Of a stretch of 64,000 nt of DNA, positions 43,184 through 54,756 are shown one piece after another. Location of the stretch: assembly GCA_001557505.1 (NCBI GenBank), contig LSAX01000003.1, positions 1,302,001-1,366,000 on the forward strand. Reading direction: 5' to 3'. Below the pieces are notes generated by a model that saw only the letters and a list, made by a program, of their open reading frames with translations, had not been told where the DNA came from and made no database searches. How positions within the stretch are numbered: the first letter of the stretch is position 1; every line of letters begins with the position of its first letter. The stretch comes from Reticulascus tulasneorum. Its lineage: Eukaryota; Ascomycota; Sordariomycetes; Glomerellales; Reticulascaceae. The position numbers and the translations under genes are program-made.

Positions 43184-44827
43184 GGCGAATGTCGTAGGCA
43201 ATGGGAGGCGACTTGACCCACGCGCTCTATCTTCTGCATGCTGAAAAAAAAGCAAGAGATAAATTGAATAGCAGATAGTCACCTTGTATAGAAGCAGAAT
43301 CAGCTTAACCTCCTGGATGGGCACCCGGGGCAACAGCCCACATTGAACTATATGAGTAGGAAATTTCGAGGCACAGAATATTAGCCTACGTGTGTGCATC
43401 GTGTCATGCCAGTAGCAGGTTGAGAAACCGATTTGTGCCCCTCCTCAAGTTCCAAGTGCATGGCTGACGCATAGTTCCAGTTACAATTCCGTCATCCTAA
43501 AGATAGGCGCTGGGCAACGGGCTAGGATTCCTGGAGATATAAGACACACTAATCACGTTCCTGTCGCTTCTCAGCTGTATTTCACATGTCCAATTTCTGG
43601 TTGCCGAGACCCTGCACCCTAGCGAGGGGAAAGTCTCAGACAACTCAAGGAAGAATGAGCTACATATGTCTCGAAATAGGACGATCTAGAAGCAGGCAAA
43701 ATAAAGTTTCATAAGAGGAATCAGAGGCTAACTCAATAAGTATAAGCACGAAGACCGAATATCGTTTCAGAATAGAATATTCCCAGATCTTCATACCTGA
43801 TTAGCGAAGGGCTATGAAGCAAAAGAAGAAATATGACGCCAATAGCTTGCAATACTTTCGGAGGCTGTCGTCAGAGCGGCGTGTAGAACAATCTAACAAC
43901 TTGTCTGTATTATAATATCAGTAGGCAGGATTCTATGCAGTGGAGTACTGAACCAACCATCTTTCAGTTGTCTCAAGTCGGGTTACCCGTGGTCAGCGTT
44001 TTACTCGGGTGGATACCATGCCCAGACCGCATGGCTGTGGCGAGCATTTGTTGCACAGCAACCCAAAAGCGATGCCGTGCCACTTCCCGAAGCGGAGTCT
44101 CAGCAGCCGGAGCTACATCCGTATCTTGGTTGTAAGAATGAAACCCCTTCTTAAGAATTAAAATTCCTCGTTAAGTGGTGGTCTAAGCTAGCTGCATCAG
44201 TGGAGAACAATGCATGCTTGCCAGTTATCGTCCATAAGTGCTTGGCAATACCTGCGAGATAGAGTCTAAAGATGGCCAAATCATGAATAGATGCCAGCTG
44301 CGGCGAAGTCATCTTTCAGTTTAAGAAAGCAGGTTAATATGTGCGTGAAACAGGGGATCTTAACTCGGCGTAAAAAGTTCATACAGCTTTCCTCTCATCG
44401 TTCTATGCCAGAGTAGAACTTCATGTTATACTGCGTTTTGACACCGATCGCAAGCCATATATTGAAGATCAGATACTAATATGTCATTATGGATTTTGAC
44501 TCTCAAAACCAATGACCCGTCTCTTGGCTCAAATGACAAGGGTTTCGCAAGGCTAAACGGCTGAAGATTTAATAACTTGTCGTAGATGGACGCAGACATC
44601 AGGAGTGGTTGGATTTTTCCGGCCTTCACTAAAAATCGCCTTGCCAGGGTACCCTGGTCGGCGAGTGAAGCACAGTTCCACCAACAGACGGCGCCATGCA
44701 TTTACCTACCTTACCTTTTTGGGCCATCGCCAGCGATGCGTTCGACTCCACTCTGTGCATCTCGAATCTGTGCATTCCGTACAGCATCATAGACGTGCTT
44801 CTCCAGCAGTCTGTGCCAGGCGTCAAG
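43184..44827. other. Intergenic region, adhesin and HET genes (divergent)
   Basis: 1.64 kb. It includes short frames such as 43935-44135 that I cannot support. An in-frame ATG at 44696 would extend the HET protein upstream by 44 residues. No RNA gene or repeat stands out. Confidence 0.4.
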
Positions 44828-46962
44828 ATGAAACGATTCAGACGCTGGGCTCGTGAGCATCTTGAGGCTGGTACTGCCCATCCGGAGGCTCTGCAAGCCT
44901 CACCAGCAGGAAATCCTGCGGCTCCTCCTCATTCGGTGACTGTCTACTCCCCTAGCACCCAACACGGCGATGCCATTTTCCAGTACAGGCCGCTGGCCTC
45001 AGCCTCGAGCTTTCGCATACTTCGCTTGAAGCAAGAACTTACTGACTTCGGTCTCGACATTAACGAGAGACCTCTCCAGGGATCGCTGGTTGAGGCGTCA
45101 CTGGAGGCGCCGCCCGAGTACTTCGCCTTGTCGTACACTTGGGGTGACCCTGCGCTATGCGAGACCATTGATATTGACGGGCGACGGCTCAGCATCACGG
45201 CCAACTGTGCCGCTGCATTGCGCCGCATGCTGCGAGGCAAGATGGGGAGCCACGTCTGGGTTGACTCCATTTGCATCAACCAGGCCAGTACACCCGAAGC
45301 CCTGGAGGAGCGCGGGGGGCAGGTCGCCAAGATGGATCAGATCTACCGGAATGCGGTCCGGGTTAATGTCCATCTGGGTACGGGTGATGCAGCCTCAGAC
45401 GTGGCCTGCGAAGCGTTGAAAAGCCTGGCACAGTACTATCTAGGCGCGAAGCTGCCCGGGCCGCAGCAAGGCTTCTTCCAGGAGAAATATGAGAAGCTGG
45501 CCGACGATGTCTTGAGTAAGCAAGGACTTATAGCCCTGTGATGAAAATCGCTTATTTGTGTTCTTAGCTACAACGCCGGAATATCCATATGGAAAGCTGC
45601 ACGGCGTATTTCGTCTGCCATGGTTCAGACGTACCTGGGTTAGTAGATTACACACAGACTCGAGCCGTCCCACTTAGCAAGCGTTGACCAGTATAGGTGA
45701 TCCAAGAAGTTGCCCTCGGGCGCAACGTCATGTTCTATTGTGGGAAGTACCTGATGCACCTCAAAACGCTGGTCATCGGGGCCGATTTCAAAAGGCTCCC
45801 TTACTCAAAATACAATGTAGATGTGGCGAGCCGCCACTGGCGGTCGTACCTAGACTACCATGACGCCTTGCAAGAATTCATACGTAGAAAGGAGGAGGGC
45901 GAGCCGCTGTCCAACTTTGGCCTCACGCTCTCCGGGGTGCTGCTGGTGCCCGCCTTGAGCCTGGAGGCGACAAGGCCAGAGGATAAGATATTCGGGCTCT
46001 ACGGCATCTGCAAACGTCTCGGGTTTGAACTGCCAGCGCCAGACTATAAAAAGCACGTAGCTACCGTGTATACTGAGGCGGCACGAGCAATCCTCCGCTA
46101 CGAGCCGGGTCTCGGTCTGCTGTCGTCTGTGTGCGAGTCTCCCGGTTGGGAGCGCGGGCTCCCATCATGGGTGCCAGACTTTTCGGGATGCTTCCGTAGG
46201 TGGTCTCCGTCCGACCCGCCGCATATGATCCTCTATGATCGGAAAACCCCATTGGTTTCTGGCCAGACCCAATGCCGGTATGAGTTCATGCTGGATGGCG
46301 AGGCCTTGAAGGTAAGCGGCCGGCGCCTGGATAGGCTGTGCGCGGTTGGCCAGCCTTGGAAGACGGATGCTTCGACAAACATGCTGGGTGACTCGCAGGT
46401 GCAGACTGGGCAATTCATTTCAAGCCTTCTTGACTGCATCGGAAGTTGGTTCGATGTCGTACAGGGTCGAAGCGACCGTCCCCAGAGCGACATTGCAACA
46501 CAGCTGCTAGCCCAGGTGCTAGCACAAGATATCACCCAGCCTCTCCCTACACAGCATGTTCAGGCGCTTGTACGATACCTGCCGATATTGATAAACAGAT
46601 CAAAATCAGAGGGGATGTCACGTTTTATGCCCTTGGCAGATCAACAGGACAGTCCGCTAGAATACGTACAGGTGGGTGATTACCACCTGAGCAGGGGGTT
46701 ACAAACTTCTCTCGGTGGGATGAGTAGTATGCCTTGGAAGGCGGTGTTTCGGACCTGGGACGGGTACTTGGGAATAGGGACTCATTCTGTTCAGGAGGGG
46801 GATATCGTCGTCGTGTTTCAAGGTTGCTTAATGGCGGCGATTCTCCGACCCTGGGGCGAATGGTTCCGATATGTTGGTCCAGCTTACGTTCATGGGATAA
46901 TGAATGGCGAATTCTGGACTTCAAGATCAGCTGCGGATGATGAATGGTTTGTCTTGGTCTGA
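44828..46962 (+). CDS. HET-domain (heterokaryon incompatibility) protein, 674 aa
   Basis: Exons are 44828-45515, 45568-45638 and 45697-46962 (2,025 nt), with in-frame GT-AG introns; exon 2 is only 71 nt. HET-domain blocks are YFALSYTWGDP (about 98-108), HVWVDSICINQAS (about 141-153) and KMDQIYRNAVRVNVHLGTGD, then FRRTWVIQEVALG across intron 2. The rest (LEATRPEDKIFGLYGICKRL, LPSWVPDFS, DGEALKVSGRRLDRL, and the C-terminal EGDIVVVFQGCLMAAILRPW) is the usual continuation. HET proteins trigger cell death on nonself recognition, or have unknown roles when they stand alone. The start is uncertain: ATG 44696 is also in frame. It converges on the IDO gene. Confidence 0.9.
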
Positions 46963-47237
46963 TTCGGATGCTCTGAATGAGGTTCATCCCGTACTAGTTG
47001 TTTCGCCTAGCAATTATAGCACACATTTCTAAGCCTAGCCGAGCAGAAAAGGTCGGCCATGTCTATAAAGCGCTCAGTTCGGAGACCATGATCCATGCCC
47101 TGAATAGCAAATATGCCCCCGAACACCGTGTAAAATGCCTTCTTAACCACTTCCAGTCATAACGCCGATGACAATGGGGAATTCTCAACATCAAGAATCT
47201 ACCCGTGCTAATTAACAAAAACAGCCGCACTAAGCGC

Positions 47238-48694
47238 TCACCTGACGTCGCTAGCATGCTCATACTCCTTGTGAGCGTCTGAAAGGTTGCTTAAATCACT
47301 AGCGTATGACGTCTCGTCTCTCGCCTGCTTCAAAAATGGCATCAATAATGTTCCACCAGTTCCGGTCAGAGCCAATTCCCCCTTCACGTTTCCCTCGGTC
47401 TTCCCCGAAGATGCGGTCTTCAACTTTGACAGAGTTCCTGCAGGGGGGTGCCTGGAAGGTATAACTATATAACGAGTGACGATTTGGATGTGTTTGTCTC
47501 TGAACTCGCTCAGAACTCTGGTTGCTGTGGTATACGCATCTCGCAGCTGCTCTTGGTGAGGTGTGACTGCGGGGAGCTGCGCAAGGCCGCGAATGCTCCC
47601 CGCGCGAGAAGCGTGAAGCAGGAAGCGTCGGTGAGGGCCAGGCATGTATGCTCGGATCTCTTCGTGGAAACTTGGCTGCTTTGGTGTTCTGGCCTCAGCC
47701 TCTGCACTAATAGGGGGTTTGGCGACATTGTGTCGGTTCCCCTGGTTGGTGTGTTCGATGCCCAGCACTACGTCGAGGAACTGAATCAGTGAACTCTGTC
47801 CATTGCTGCCGCCACGCAGCTGCATCCATTCGCCTTTTCCGTCTGCTTCGTCATAGAAAACTCCTCGTGGCAAGCCCGCGGCCTCCATATTCTTGCTTCC
47901 GGCCAAAAATGGGCGGATTTGGTAGTAAAATACCATAGGGTCGCATTTCTCGTACATCCGTTCCAGCAGAGCGCCGAGTTTTCGTATGCAGTCTATCAGA
48001 TCTTGCAGGGCGCGGATTATCACTGCGTAGTCTCTGACTTTGACGGCCTCCAGGGCTTGTACAAGCTTCGGGATAATTGGTGCTGCCTGTGCTTCCATCG
48101 CGACCGACACCATGAAAAACCATTGCTCAGATTCCGTCCCTGTGAATGTGTGCAGCATGCGTATGCTATCGAGGTCGGAGAAATCCGGACTTGTGCTGCC
48201 AAAGTTCCACAAGTTGCTTGCGGCGTATGACAACACTGGCGGTAGCTCTAGACGATCCGCAATGTGTAGAAATGGTATCGAGACGGATGGAGGCAGGATC
48301 TGTTATGCATCAGTATGATGTTTCACGCAAAGGGTTAAAAGAAAGAGAGCAACGAGTTGGAAGTTCTTACCTCTTCTGCTTTTTCTCCTCCCCATATATA
48401 GCCGTGTGTAAGAAATGCTAATATCACGTACGCCCTCCTCCACTGCGCCTCTGACCCAAGCCGATCAGGAGACAAAACCGGGAGTTGGCTGACTTCATCA
48501 CGCAGTCGGCCACGTTGAATAAGTTGTGGAAGATGTTGTATCAGTAGCTCCCAAGGTGCGAAGTACGGGTCAGAGAGGGACTGTAGAGGCGCCTCGGCTG
48601 GGAGGAAACCATAAGGTGTAACGCCGAACTTCTTGAGCAACACTGATTCGGAGATGCTATCGCCAGTCGAGGCCGCCACAGCGTGGGGAGACAT
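47238..48694 (-). CDS. Indoleamine 2,3-dioxygenase, 461 aa
   Basis: Heme enzyme that opens the indole ring of tryptophan to N-formylkynurenine, the first step of the kynurenine pathway. Exons are 48694-48371 and 48299-47238 (1,386 nt) with a 71 bp intron. Family blocks are TPYGFLPAEAPLQSLSDPYF, WRRAYVILAFLTHGYIWGG, VSIPFLHIADRLELPPVLSY, YYQIRPFLAGSKNMEAAGLP (substrate site), RAYMPGPHRRFL, and KHIQIVTRYIVIPS, whose His (about 378) is the proximal heme ligand; GTGGTLLMPFLKQARDET closes it. Length is normal. The C-tail past DET is longer than usual, and a GTGAGC right at the stop could be a donor for an alternative end. It is transcribed divergently from kynureninase. Confidence 0.93.
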
Positions 48695-49460
48695 TATTAT
48701 GAGGTTTGCGAGTATTAAGGAAGCTGGAATGGGGTGGCTTGTATACAGTTACAGACTATTCAACAATATCTTGGCGTACAGGCAATGCTGCTAGAGCAGG
48801 AAGGATATAGGTGTACACAGCATCATTTATTAAAAGGTCGGCACAAAGTGGATCCAAGGAACTCGATGGCATCTTCGGCTTTACTGTCAAACACTGCGAT
48901 GATCAAGCATAACCAAAATTGGAAATGGCAGTTCAGGGTCAGATCAGTAGCCCTGTCTGCGTCATTTCCGAGATCCGAAAATTCTGTGCCACTGACTGAC
49001 CCTGCTGGATACGAGCTTGGCTCCCAAAGTTTTGCCTTCTTTCGGGAGGAAGAAGACCAAACTTCTGTCATGAAACATACCAATAAAACCGTCCACTCCC
49101 TCGTCAGTGGTCACTTGATGGGTCGGTGGAGCTAGTGCGTGGCTTTGTCCGGGTGAGAATTTGCTAGACGCGGATGTCGGAAGTTCGGAAGACTGCCCGA
49201 CCCGCAAGCATTACGCCGCGGTAATCCGTGTTGGAAGGCTGGCATGGCGGCCGCGTCCGACATCCGAGGTCGGACCCATCGATGACAGCGACAAGTTTGC
49301 CGTCGATGATCGACGGCAGGGCAAGATAAAGTGGTTTGGCAGGCCCATGAGAGATTCTTAGCATCTCGGCCACAAGAATCCTACGATACCCAAAGCAGTA
49401 AAAGCTCACCATACTCCGAACCCTTTGCAGTCAGCAGAAAGCACATCATTTCATCTCATT
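48695..49460. promoter_or_regulatory. Shared divergent promoter of IDO and kynureninase genes
   Basis: 766 bp lie between the two start codons. In 49219-49315 there are three inverted repeats: CGGTAATCCG (49219-49228), TCCGAGGTCGGA (49263-49274) and CGTCGATGATCGACG (49301-49315). CGG/CCG half-sites four bases apart suit dimeric Zn2Cys6 factors. Joint regulation of the two pathway genes is inferred from the layout. Confidence 0.5.
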
Positions 49461-50978
49461 ATGGAGCTCACGTCGATAATAAGCAGACTCCGCAGCGGGA
49501 AATCTGTGGACTTCCCCTCAGATGCCAAAACCGCCGAGTATGCCAAGAATCTCGATTCGCAAGATAACCTCAGCCATCTACGAGACCAGTTCAACCTGCC
49601 AACAAAAGGTTCTCTTAAGAAGAAAGCTCTCGTAGGCGAAGGTGCGCGACCGGTGGCTAACGGCAAAAACGGGCACTCCAACGGCACTAATGGACACTCT
49701 AATGGGCATCACAACGGCAACTCCGCATCCAACACACACAATAATGATGATGAGCCATGCATCTACTTCTGCGGTAACTCTCTCGGTGCTCAGCCGAAGG
49801 CAGTAAGGGAATATCTCAACGCTCAACTGGAAACCTGGGCTTCAATCGCCGTTGGGGGTCATTTCGCTACCCTGGAAAACTCGCCCCTCACAGCCTGGCA
49901 AGACCTCGCTGAAGATTGCGCAAAGAAGTCGTGCGACATGCTTGGTGCCTTGCCGCATGAACTGGTCATCATGAACACATTAACGGCCAACCTCCACTTC
50001 ATGATGGCAAGCTTCTACCGCCCAAGCGAAAAGCGACACAAGATCATATTGGAGTGGAAGCCGTTTCCAAGCGACTTCTATGCCATTGAGTCCCATATCC
50101 AGTGGCATGGGCTGGACCCGAAGAAGTCCATGGTACAAATTGAGCCAGATAAAGACTTTCTCATTTCCACAGAGAAGGTGCTAGCGATTATCGACGAGCA
50201 TGCGGAGGAAACAGCACTGATCATGCTCCCGGGTATCCAGTACTATAGCGGCCAGCTATTCGATATCCCACGAATCACCAAGTACGCCCAGGATAGGGGG
50301 ATCGTGGTGGGTTGGGATCTCGCCCATGCTGCGGGGAATGTGGAACTTCAACTCCATGAATGGAATGTAGATTTTGCATGCTGGTGCACTTACAAGTACA
50401 TTAACGGCGGGCCCGGATCCACCGCCGGCGCTTTCGTCCACGACAGGCACGGCAAGGTAGACTATAGTTCCGGCTCGGATAGTCCAGTGTTTAGGCATCG
50501 GCTGTCCGGGTGGTACGGAGGCGACATGAGTGTGCGGTTCAATATGGACAACAACTTCAAGCCTACCCCAGGAGCCGGAGGTTTTCAAATGTCCAACCCA
50601 TCAGCCATTGATCTCGCGAGTCTATCAGCATCCTTATCAGTTTTTGGAATGACAAGTATGCGAGAGCTGCGCTCGAAGTCCCTCGCATTGACGGCTTACG
50701 CTCAATATCTACTGGACGAGATCTTGGCGGATTCGAACGAAGAGGAGCCGCTTTTCCGCGTCATCACGCCGCGGGACCCGGCACAGCGAGGGGCACAGCT
50801 CAGTGTGCTTCTTAAGGACGGCCTATTGGAGGGCGTTACGGAGTCACTGGTGAATAATGCAGTTGTGTGCGATAAGAGGAAGCCGGGCGTTATTCGCGTG
50901 GCACCGGTGCCGTTGTATAGTACGTTCCATGATGTCTGGGTGTTCATGCAGGTTCTTCGTCAAGCACTTGGGTTATAA
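49461..50978 (+). CDS. Kynureninase, 505 aa
   Basis: PLP enzyme splitting kynurenine (or 3-hydroxykynurenine) to anthranilate (or 3-hydroxyanthranilate) plus alanine. Single exon; the start ATG 49461 gives [20 protein letters not shown]. Core motifs are [39 protein letters not shown], the PLP Asp in [14 protein letters not shown] and the Schiff-base Lys about 312 in [15 protein letters not shown]; later come [16 protein letters not shown] and [19 protein letters not shown]. Residues about 65-98 are an Asn/Gly/His low-complexity insert between the N-terminal arm and the catalytic fold, which accounts for the protein being longer than usual. Cytosolic. It pairs with the divergent IDO gene. Confidence 0.95.
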   Translation: MELTSIISRLRSGKSVDFPSDAKTAEYAKNLDSQDNLSHLRDQFNLPTKGSLKKKALVGEGARPVANGKNGHSNGTNGHSNGHHNGNSASNTHNNDDEPCIYFCGNSLGAQPKAVREYLNAQLETWASIAVGGHFATLENSPLTAWQDLAEDCAKKSCDMLGALPHELVIMNTLTANLHFMMASFYRPSEKRHKIILEWKPFPSDFYAIESHIQWHGLDPKKSMVQIEPDKDFLISTEKVLAIIDEHAEETALIMLPGIQYYSGQLFDIPRITKYAQDRGIVVGWDLAHAAGNVELQLHEWNVDFACWCTYKYINGGPGSTAGAFVHDRHGKVDYSSGSDSPVFRHRLSGWYGGDMSVRFNMDNNFKPTPGAGGFQMSNPSAIDLASLSASLSVFGMTSMRELRSKSLALTAYAQYLLDEILADSNEEEPLFRVITPRDPAQRGAQLSVLLKDGLLEGVTESLVNNAVVCDKRKPGVIRVAPVPLYSTFHDVWVFMQVLRQALGL

Positions 50979-51709
50979 TTTAGGGTATTACGGAGTTATA
51001 GATGAAGACCAAATGACAATGGCTACGACGACTTCAGTACATCGCGACTGGGAAGTGAATGTACATGCTCAAGTAGCAGTAAAGACGTTGATAAATACAA
51101 CATGGGACATTGGATTATTGCTTTGCCTGTTGGCCCACTAATTCCAAGTTCCAGGATCTTAAACGAGAATCCTGCAACATTGAGATCTGCGGAAACCTGG
51201 TACCTTTGTTGAGATAGCAACAGGATGCGTCTTTGTGAGGGCTCAAATTGGACAAGATCATTCCCAACTCAGTGCGCAATAAGCGCTAAATGCTGTGGTC
51301 AGCATACAAAAGTCTGGCTACTTCATTTATTGGTACACACCTTGAATGTCAGCAGTTACCCGTGCCACCCCCTCTCTAAAGAGATTATGCTGTGAAGGAT
51401 GTTTCCCGAATCCTTCGCCTGAGACACTGCCCCAACAGTGCCAAGTATGGCATTCATACTACAGTAGGGCAGGAACGGGTAAATAATATACATTCTCAGG
51501 TTTCCCGAGAATAAGTGCCCCACAGTCAGATCGTAGGGATCTTACAAGTCAGCCGTAATCAACTGCAGCCCATTCCAGCCTACTGCCTATATTTGAAGGG
51601 AGCCGAACCCCTCGTTGAGAGACAAAAGACTCTTAGCTTTGACTTTGTGGTTCTATTCCGAGTGTATGAAAGTCTTGAAACCTCACTGAACATCTATCAG
51701 CCGCAGATA
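50979..51709. other. Intergenic region
   Basis: 731 bp after kynureninase. No gene recognised. The 3' half should contain the promoter of the next rightward gene. Confidence 0.45.
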
Positions 51710-52528
51710 ATGGCTGAGCAAGCAGTTGTTGATCTAATCGATCGGTGTGCTGAGCGGTATCATGGCGATGATGCCTGGCATTATGAATTGGTGATACATC
51801 GAGATATCTTCTTAAGTTGTGCATTTTCTGACTATTTTCGAGATTATTGGACTTGCGTGCTGCAATCGTGGCGACTTAACACCACTGGTGTACAAGAAAG
51901 CCTTGTCACTTGTCCCGGAGGGAGACATCGAGGGTCGCCGACACATTTGGTACCAAACCCGTGAAGCTCTTCTCAAGGCCATGCCTGTTGTCGGCCAAGC
52001 CAAGATGTGGGGTGCCGAAAAAGCTCTGATGGCAGCCATTCAACCACAAGATGTCCCTACTACGCCAGGGGTTCGTGATATGTTGATTGATGAAGCATCC
52101 AAGAAGAAGGGCGAGGAATGGGTCTCCACCTCTCTCGGAGCACAGGCTCCCGCTTTACTGAAAGCCGGGAGGTTCATAGCACCGGAACTCAGTAAGTTAT
52201 GTGGGTATCCAGTCTCGAACCAACCCGATATTAAATGAGATGTGCAGCCGAGTTTCTGGTATCCACGCAATGGGGCCATGTCCTCGCCGAGGATAGAATT
52301 ATCGACATGGTGGGAACTGAGCGGCTCATCATTCTGTGTCTGGTTTGCACAGATGTCATCTGGTGGGCTGAGGCTCATGTGGAAGGCCTGGTGCGATTTG
52401 GAGGCACGTATGATAGTGCCAGGCAGATTGTCGACCTGGCTGTTGAGATTGGCGACGCACTGGGGTTGAAGCTCAACAACATGCCAAACATCCGGGAGCT
52501 CGTGGATGGCGTTACTACAGTCGTTTGA
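51710..52528 (+). CDS. Carboxymuconolactone decarboxylase / AhpD-like protein, 236 aa
   Basis: Exons are 51710-51790, 51843-52191 and 52248-52528 (711 nt); both introns restore the frame, and the first has a TTCTGAC branch site. The protein starts MAEQAVVDLIDRCAERYHGD and continues AWHYELIIGLACCNRGDLTP, IWYQTREALLKAMPVVGQAK, then WGHVLAEDRIIDMVGTERLI, LCLVCTDVIWWAEAHVEGLV. All-helical makeup and the two-part layout fit the fungal AhpD/CMD-like family. A CLVC pair and a downstream His resemble the CXXC...H peroxidase site, but the spacing is longer, so activity is uncertain. Its position beside kynureninase could be coincidence. Confidence 0.72.
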
Positions 52529-53145
52529 AAACCTTCGTTTCTGGAAGAAGACAAGGAGCCCCTCTACATTGAGTTTGGTTTACTTTCGAAACTCTATGCC
52601 GCCAAAAGCTTGAGACTGTGCACGACCAGTTATGAGGAGAGTTCATTCTCTACCTTAGTAACGTAGCAGCCACCAGTCCATTATGTGTTTCATAGGTAGG
52701 TTATGAATTGAGAACCTGGCAAGCTTTGATTTAGATGCTTCCACACATGATTAGTGTACGTACGAATTACCCTCAGTGACCCTCTGAATCTTAAGGATGG
52801 CCCTGTTTCCTGAAGGGTCTATAGCACGCAGCAAGATGTAAAAGCCTCTGAGTTATACCACTGGCGAAATCACGAACATTGTGGCAATGGCATCTGAATC
52901 ATAATGGTAGACAAGGTGTGACTTGATTATCTGTATATAGTACACTCAAGAACATGAAAATTGTTGATGATGATAGATGTTTAACAAACTCCGCCCAATG
53001 CAGTCCAATCCTGTAATGCAACCAACCAATGCAACCGACCAATGCTAAGAATCAAGCGCCATGCTATAATGAAAGATGCCACACACAACTCTTCCAGCCG
53101 TGTGATGGATGATTTTTAAAGGAAAAAGAAATGAAAGCCCCATGC
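52529..53145. other. Intergenic region, convergent ends
   Basis: 617 bp between the CMD-like and cupredoxin 3' ends. AT-rich near 52900-53100. Nothing recognised. Confidence 0.45.
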
Positions 53146-53703
53146 TTAGAAGCCGCCGAGGGGGTTGGGGTTGGGAATCACAGCGCCGCCCTGGATATAT
53201 GGAGGAATAACGGTGAAGTTGGTGTGAGCAGCGAGGACCTTGTGCTGGGCCAGCGAGAAGGCCGGGTTATCGAAGTTCTGGTTGATGACACCAACCATGC
53301 CACTCTGGCAATGGTTCCCTGCCTGTTGGGCGCAGTAGTACCAGATGGGCTTCTTGTCCTCGACGACAATCTGGAAGACGTCCTTAGCTTGGCCCTCGGC
53401 GGTGAAGAACTGGAAGCCCGCGAAGAAGGAGTGGTGATTCTCAGGCCTGCACGGCTCGCCGAAGCTGGATTGCGCGACGGTGTGGTTGCGCGGGAGGAAG
53501 TGCCACTCGACGACATCACCGACCTCGGCGACGACGTTATCCGGATCAAACTTGAGAGCACCGCCAAGGCCGGCCGTCACAGAGTGTGTTACGCCGGTGA
53601 GATGGACAGTCCGCGACGGGGTGGAGGTGACTGTGCCGGTGGGGGCTGCGGAGACGCTGGCTGCGGCGAGGAGAAGGGCAGAGAGGGTCTTCATGGTGAA
53701 CAT
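53146..53703 (-). CDS. Secreted cupredoxin (plastocyanin-like) protein, 185 aa
   Basis: Single exon. Two close ATGs (53703, 53694) precede a signal peptide (MKTLSALLLAAASVSAAP). The mature domain has the cupredoxin fold and a complete type-1 copper ligand set: His74 in RNHTVAQSS, then Cys124, His131 and Met136 in WYYCAQQAGNHCQSGMVG (numbering from the first Met). FDPDNVVAEVGDVVEWHFLP is the family opening. There is no serine-rich or GPI tail, unlike many fungal extracellular serine-rich members; the C-terminus ends in PNPNPLGGF. Likely a secreted copper protein of unknown partner. Confidence 0.88.
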   Translation of the reverse strand: MFTMKTLSALLLAAASVSAAPTGTVTSTPSRTVHLTGVTHSVTAGLGGALKFDPDNVVAEVGDVVEWHFLPRNHTVAQSSFGEPCRPENHHSFFAGFQFFTAEGQAKDVFQIVVEDKKPIWYYCAQQAGNHCQSGMVGVINQNFDNPAFSLAQHKVLAAHTNFTVIPPYIQGGAVIPNPNPLGGF

Positions 53704-54756
53704 TTTTGATTGGGCTGTGTGTGTGTGTGTGTTTTAGGTATCGTAATAAATGATGAGATGCAAATGAGATCCGAATAGCCGTGAAAGATAAGAGACTTGT
53801 ACCAAGGAAATCAGGAAATGAAGAAATAGAAAGAGACAAGGAAAGGTGTCTGAAGTGTGTGTGTTGCTGGTGAATGTGATTGTGATGATGAGAAGAATGT
53901 CCCTTACACGCTTCTTTCTCCGAGTTATATACGCAATAGCCTGCTGCAATGTTGGCTGTAAGATTTCCGTCTCGGTCCATGGAGAACGTTGGTTAGCAGT
54001 CGTACAGCCCATCGGAAGTGCGCTCTTCCAGTGCCCGCCACGATTTTCAAGGCGTTGGCCGTAAGCAAACAGCAGAGCAGCCACCGCCGTCGGTCGGCTA
54101 ACCACAGCGGAAGCCTGAAATGCCGGGCGAGTTGGCGCTTATTGTGCTGCGCCAAATCAGACTGCAAACTTTGTAAGGGATTTTAGCTGGCGGGCTTTCG
54201 GCACCGTGGATTAAGTGCTGACATCCACCGACCAAGAACGTGGAATGGTGAGCTTTTGGCGGCACCGATGGGTGTGGCGGAGTGCTCCGCCCCAAAACAG
54301 GCCTGGCTATTCTAAATTTACCTAGATGCACCTCACGGTCAACATACTTTTTTTGCCCCGACGGCGCTTCTCGGGGATTTTTTGCCCACATGGACTGTGC
54401 GGCAGTTGGAAGATGCACGATTCGATGCCAAGGATATAGGGTATTTCACAAATGACGATTTACAATGCATCGCTTGCCATACACAAGGAGGCCAAGTGAT
54501 GAGATATCGGCCAATCTTTCTGTTGCAGACTCACCAATGAAGGGTCACGTGTGCTCGGGGCAGGCTAGTGAAGAAAATCTCACTCTAGATATTTTCGCTC
54601 GCTCGCAGGGTTTGGAGTGGTTCAATCTGGCGCAATTAGATAGCGGAGAGACAGAACAAATAGCATAAGGCAAGGTAGGCAACAAAGCTCGACTGGCCTG
54701 TTTATTTCTATCGTGGCAATTTCTCTGGCATCTGGTGTCAATCACGATCCCAAGAG
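53704..54756. other. Divergent promoter region with microsatellite and palindrome
   Basis: 1.05 kb between cupredoxin and APH-kinase starts. A TG microsatellite lies at about 53716-53731 in the cupredoxin leader. The 16 bp palindrome at 54276-54291 is listed separately. TTTTTTGCCC occurs twice near 54348-54357 and 54377-54386, flanking CCCCGA...TCGGGG. No supported gene. Confidence 0.45.
54276..54291. promoter_or_regulatory. Perfect inverted repeat containing CGG-N6-CCG
   Basis: GGCGGAGTGCTCCGCC has 7 bp arms around TG and contains CGG and CCG half-sites six bases apart, the geometry used by Ppr1/Uay-type Zn2Cys6 factors. It is 481 bp before the kinase-like gene and 573 bp before the cupredoxin gene. 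Binding is inferred. Confidence 0.35.

Noticed and set aside
43935..44135. 66-codon frame between the adhesin and HET genes
   Set aside because: No family resemblance, no splice context and odd composition; not supportable.
53131..53709. 192-codon forward frame opposite the cupredoxin gene
   Set aside because: The minus strand encodes a complete cupredoxin with signal peptide and all copper ligands; the forward frame is its shadow.
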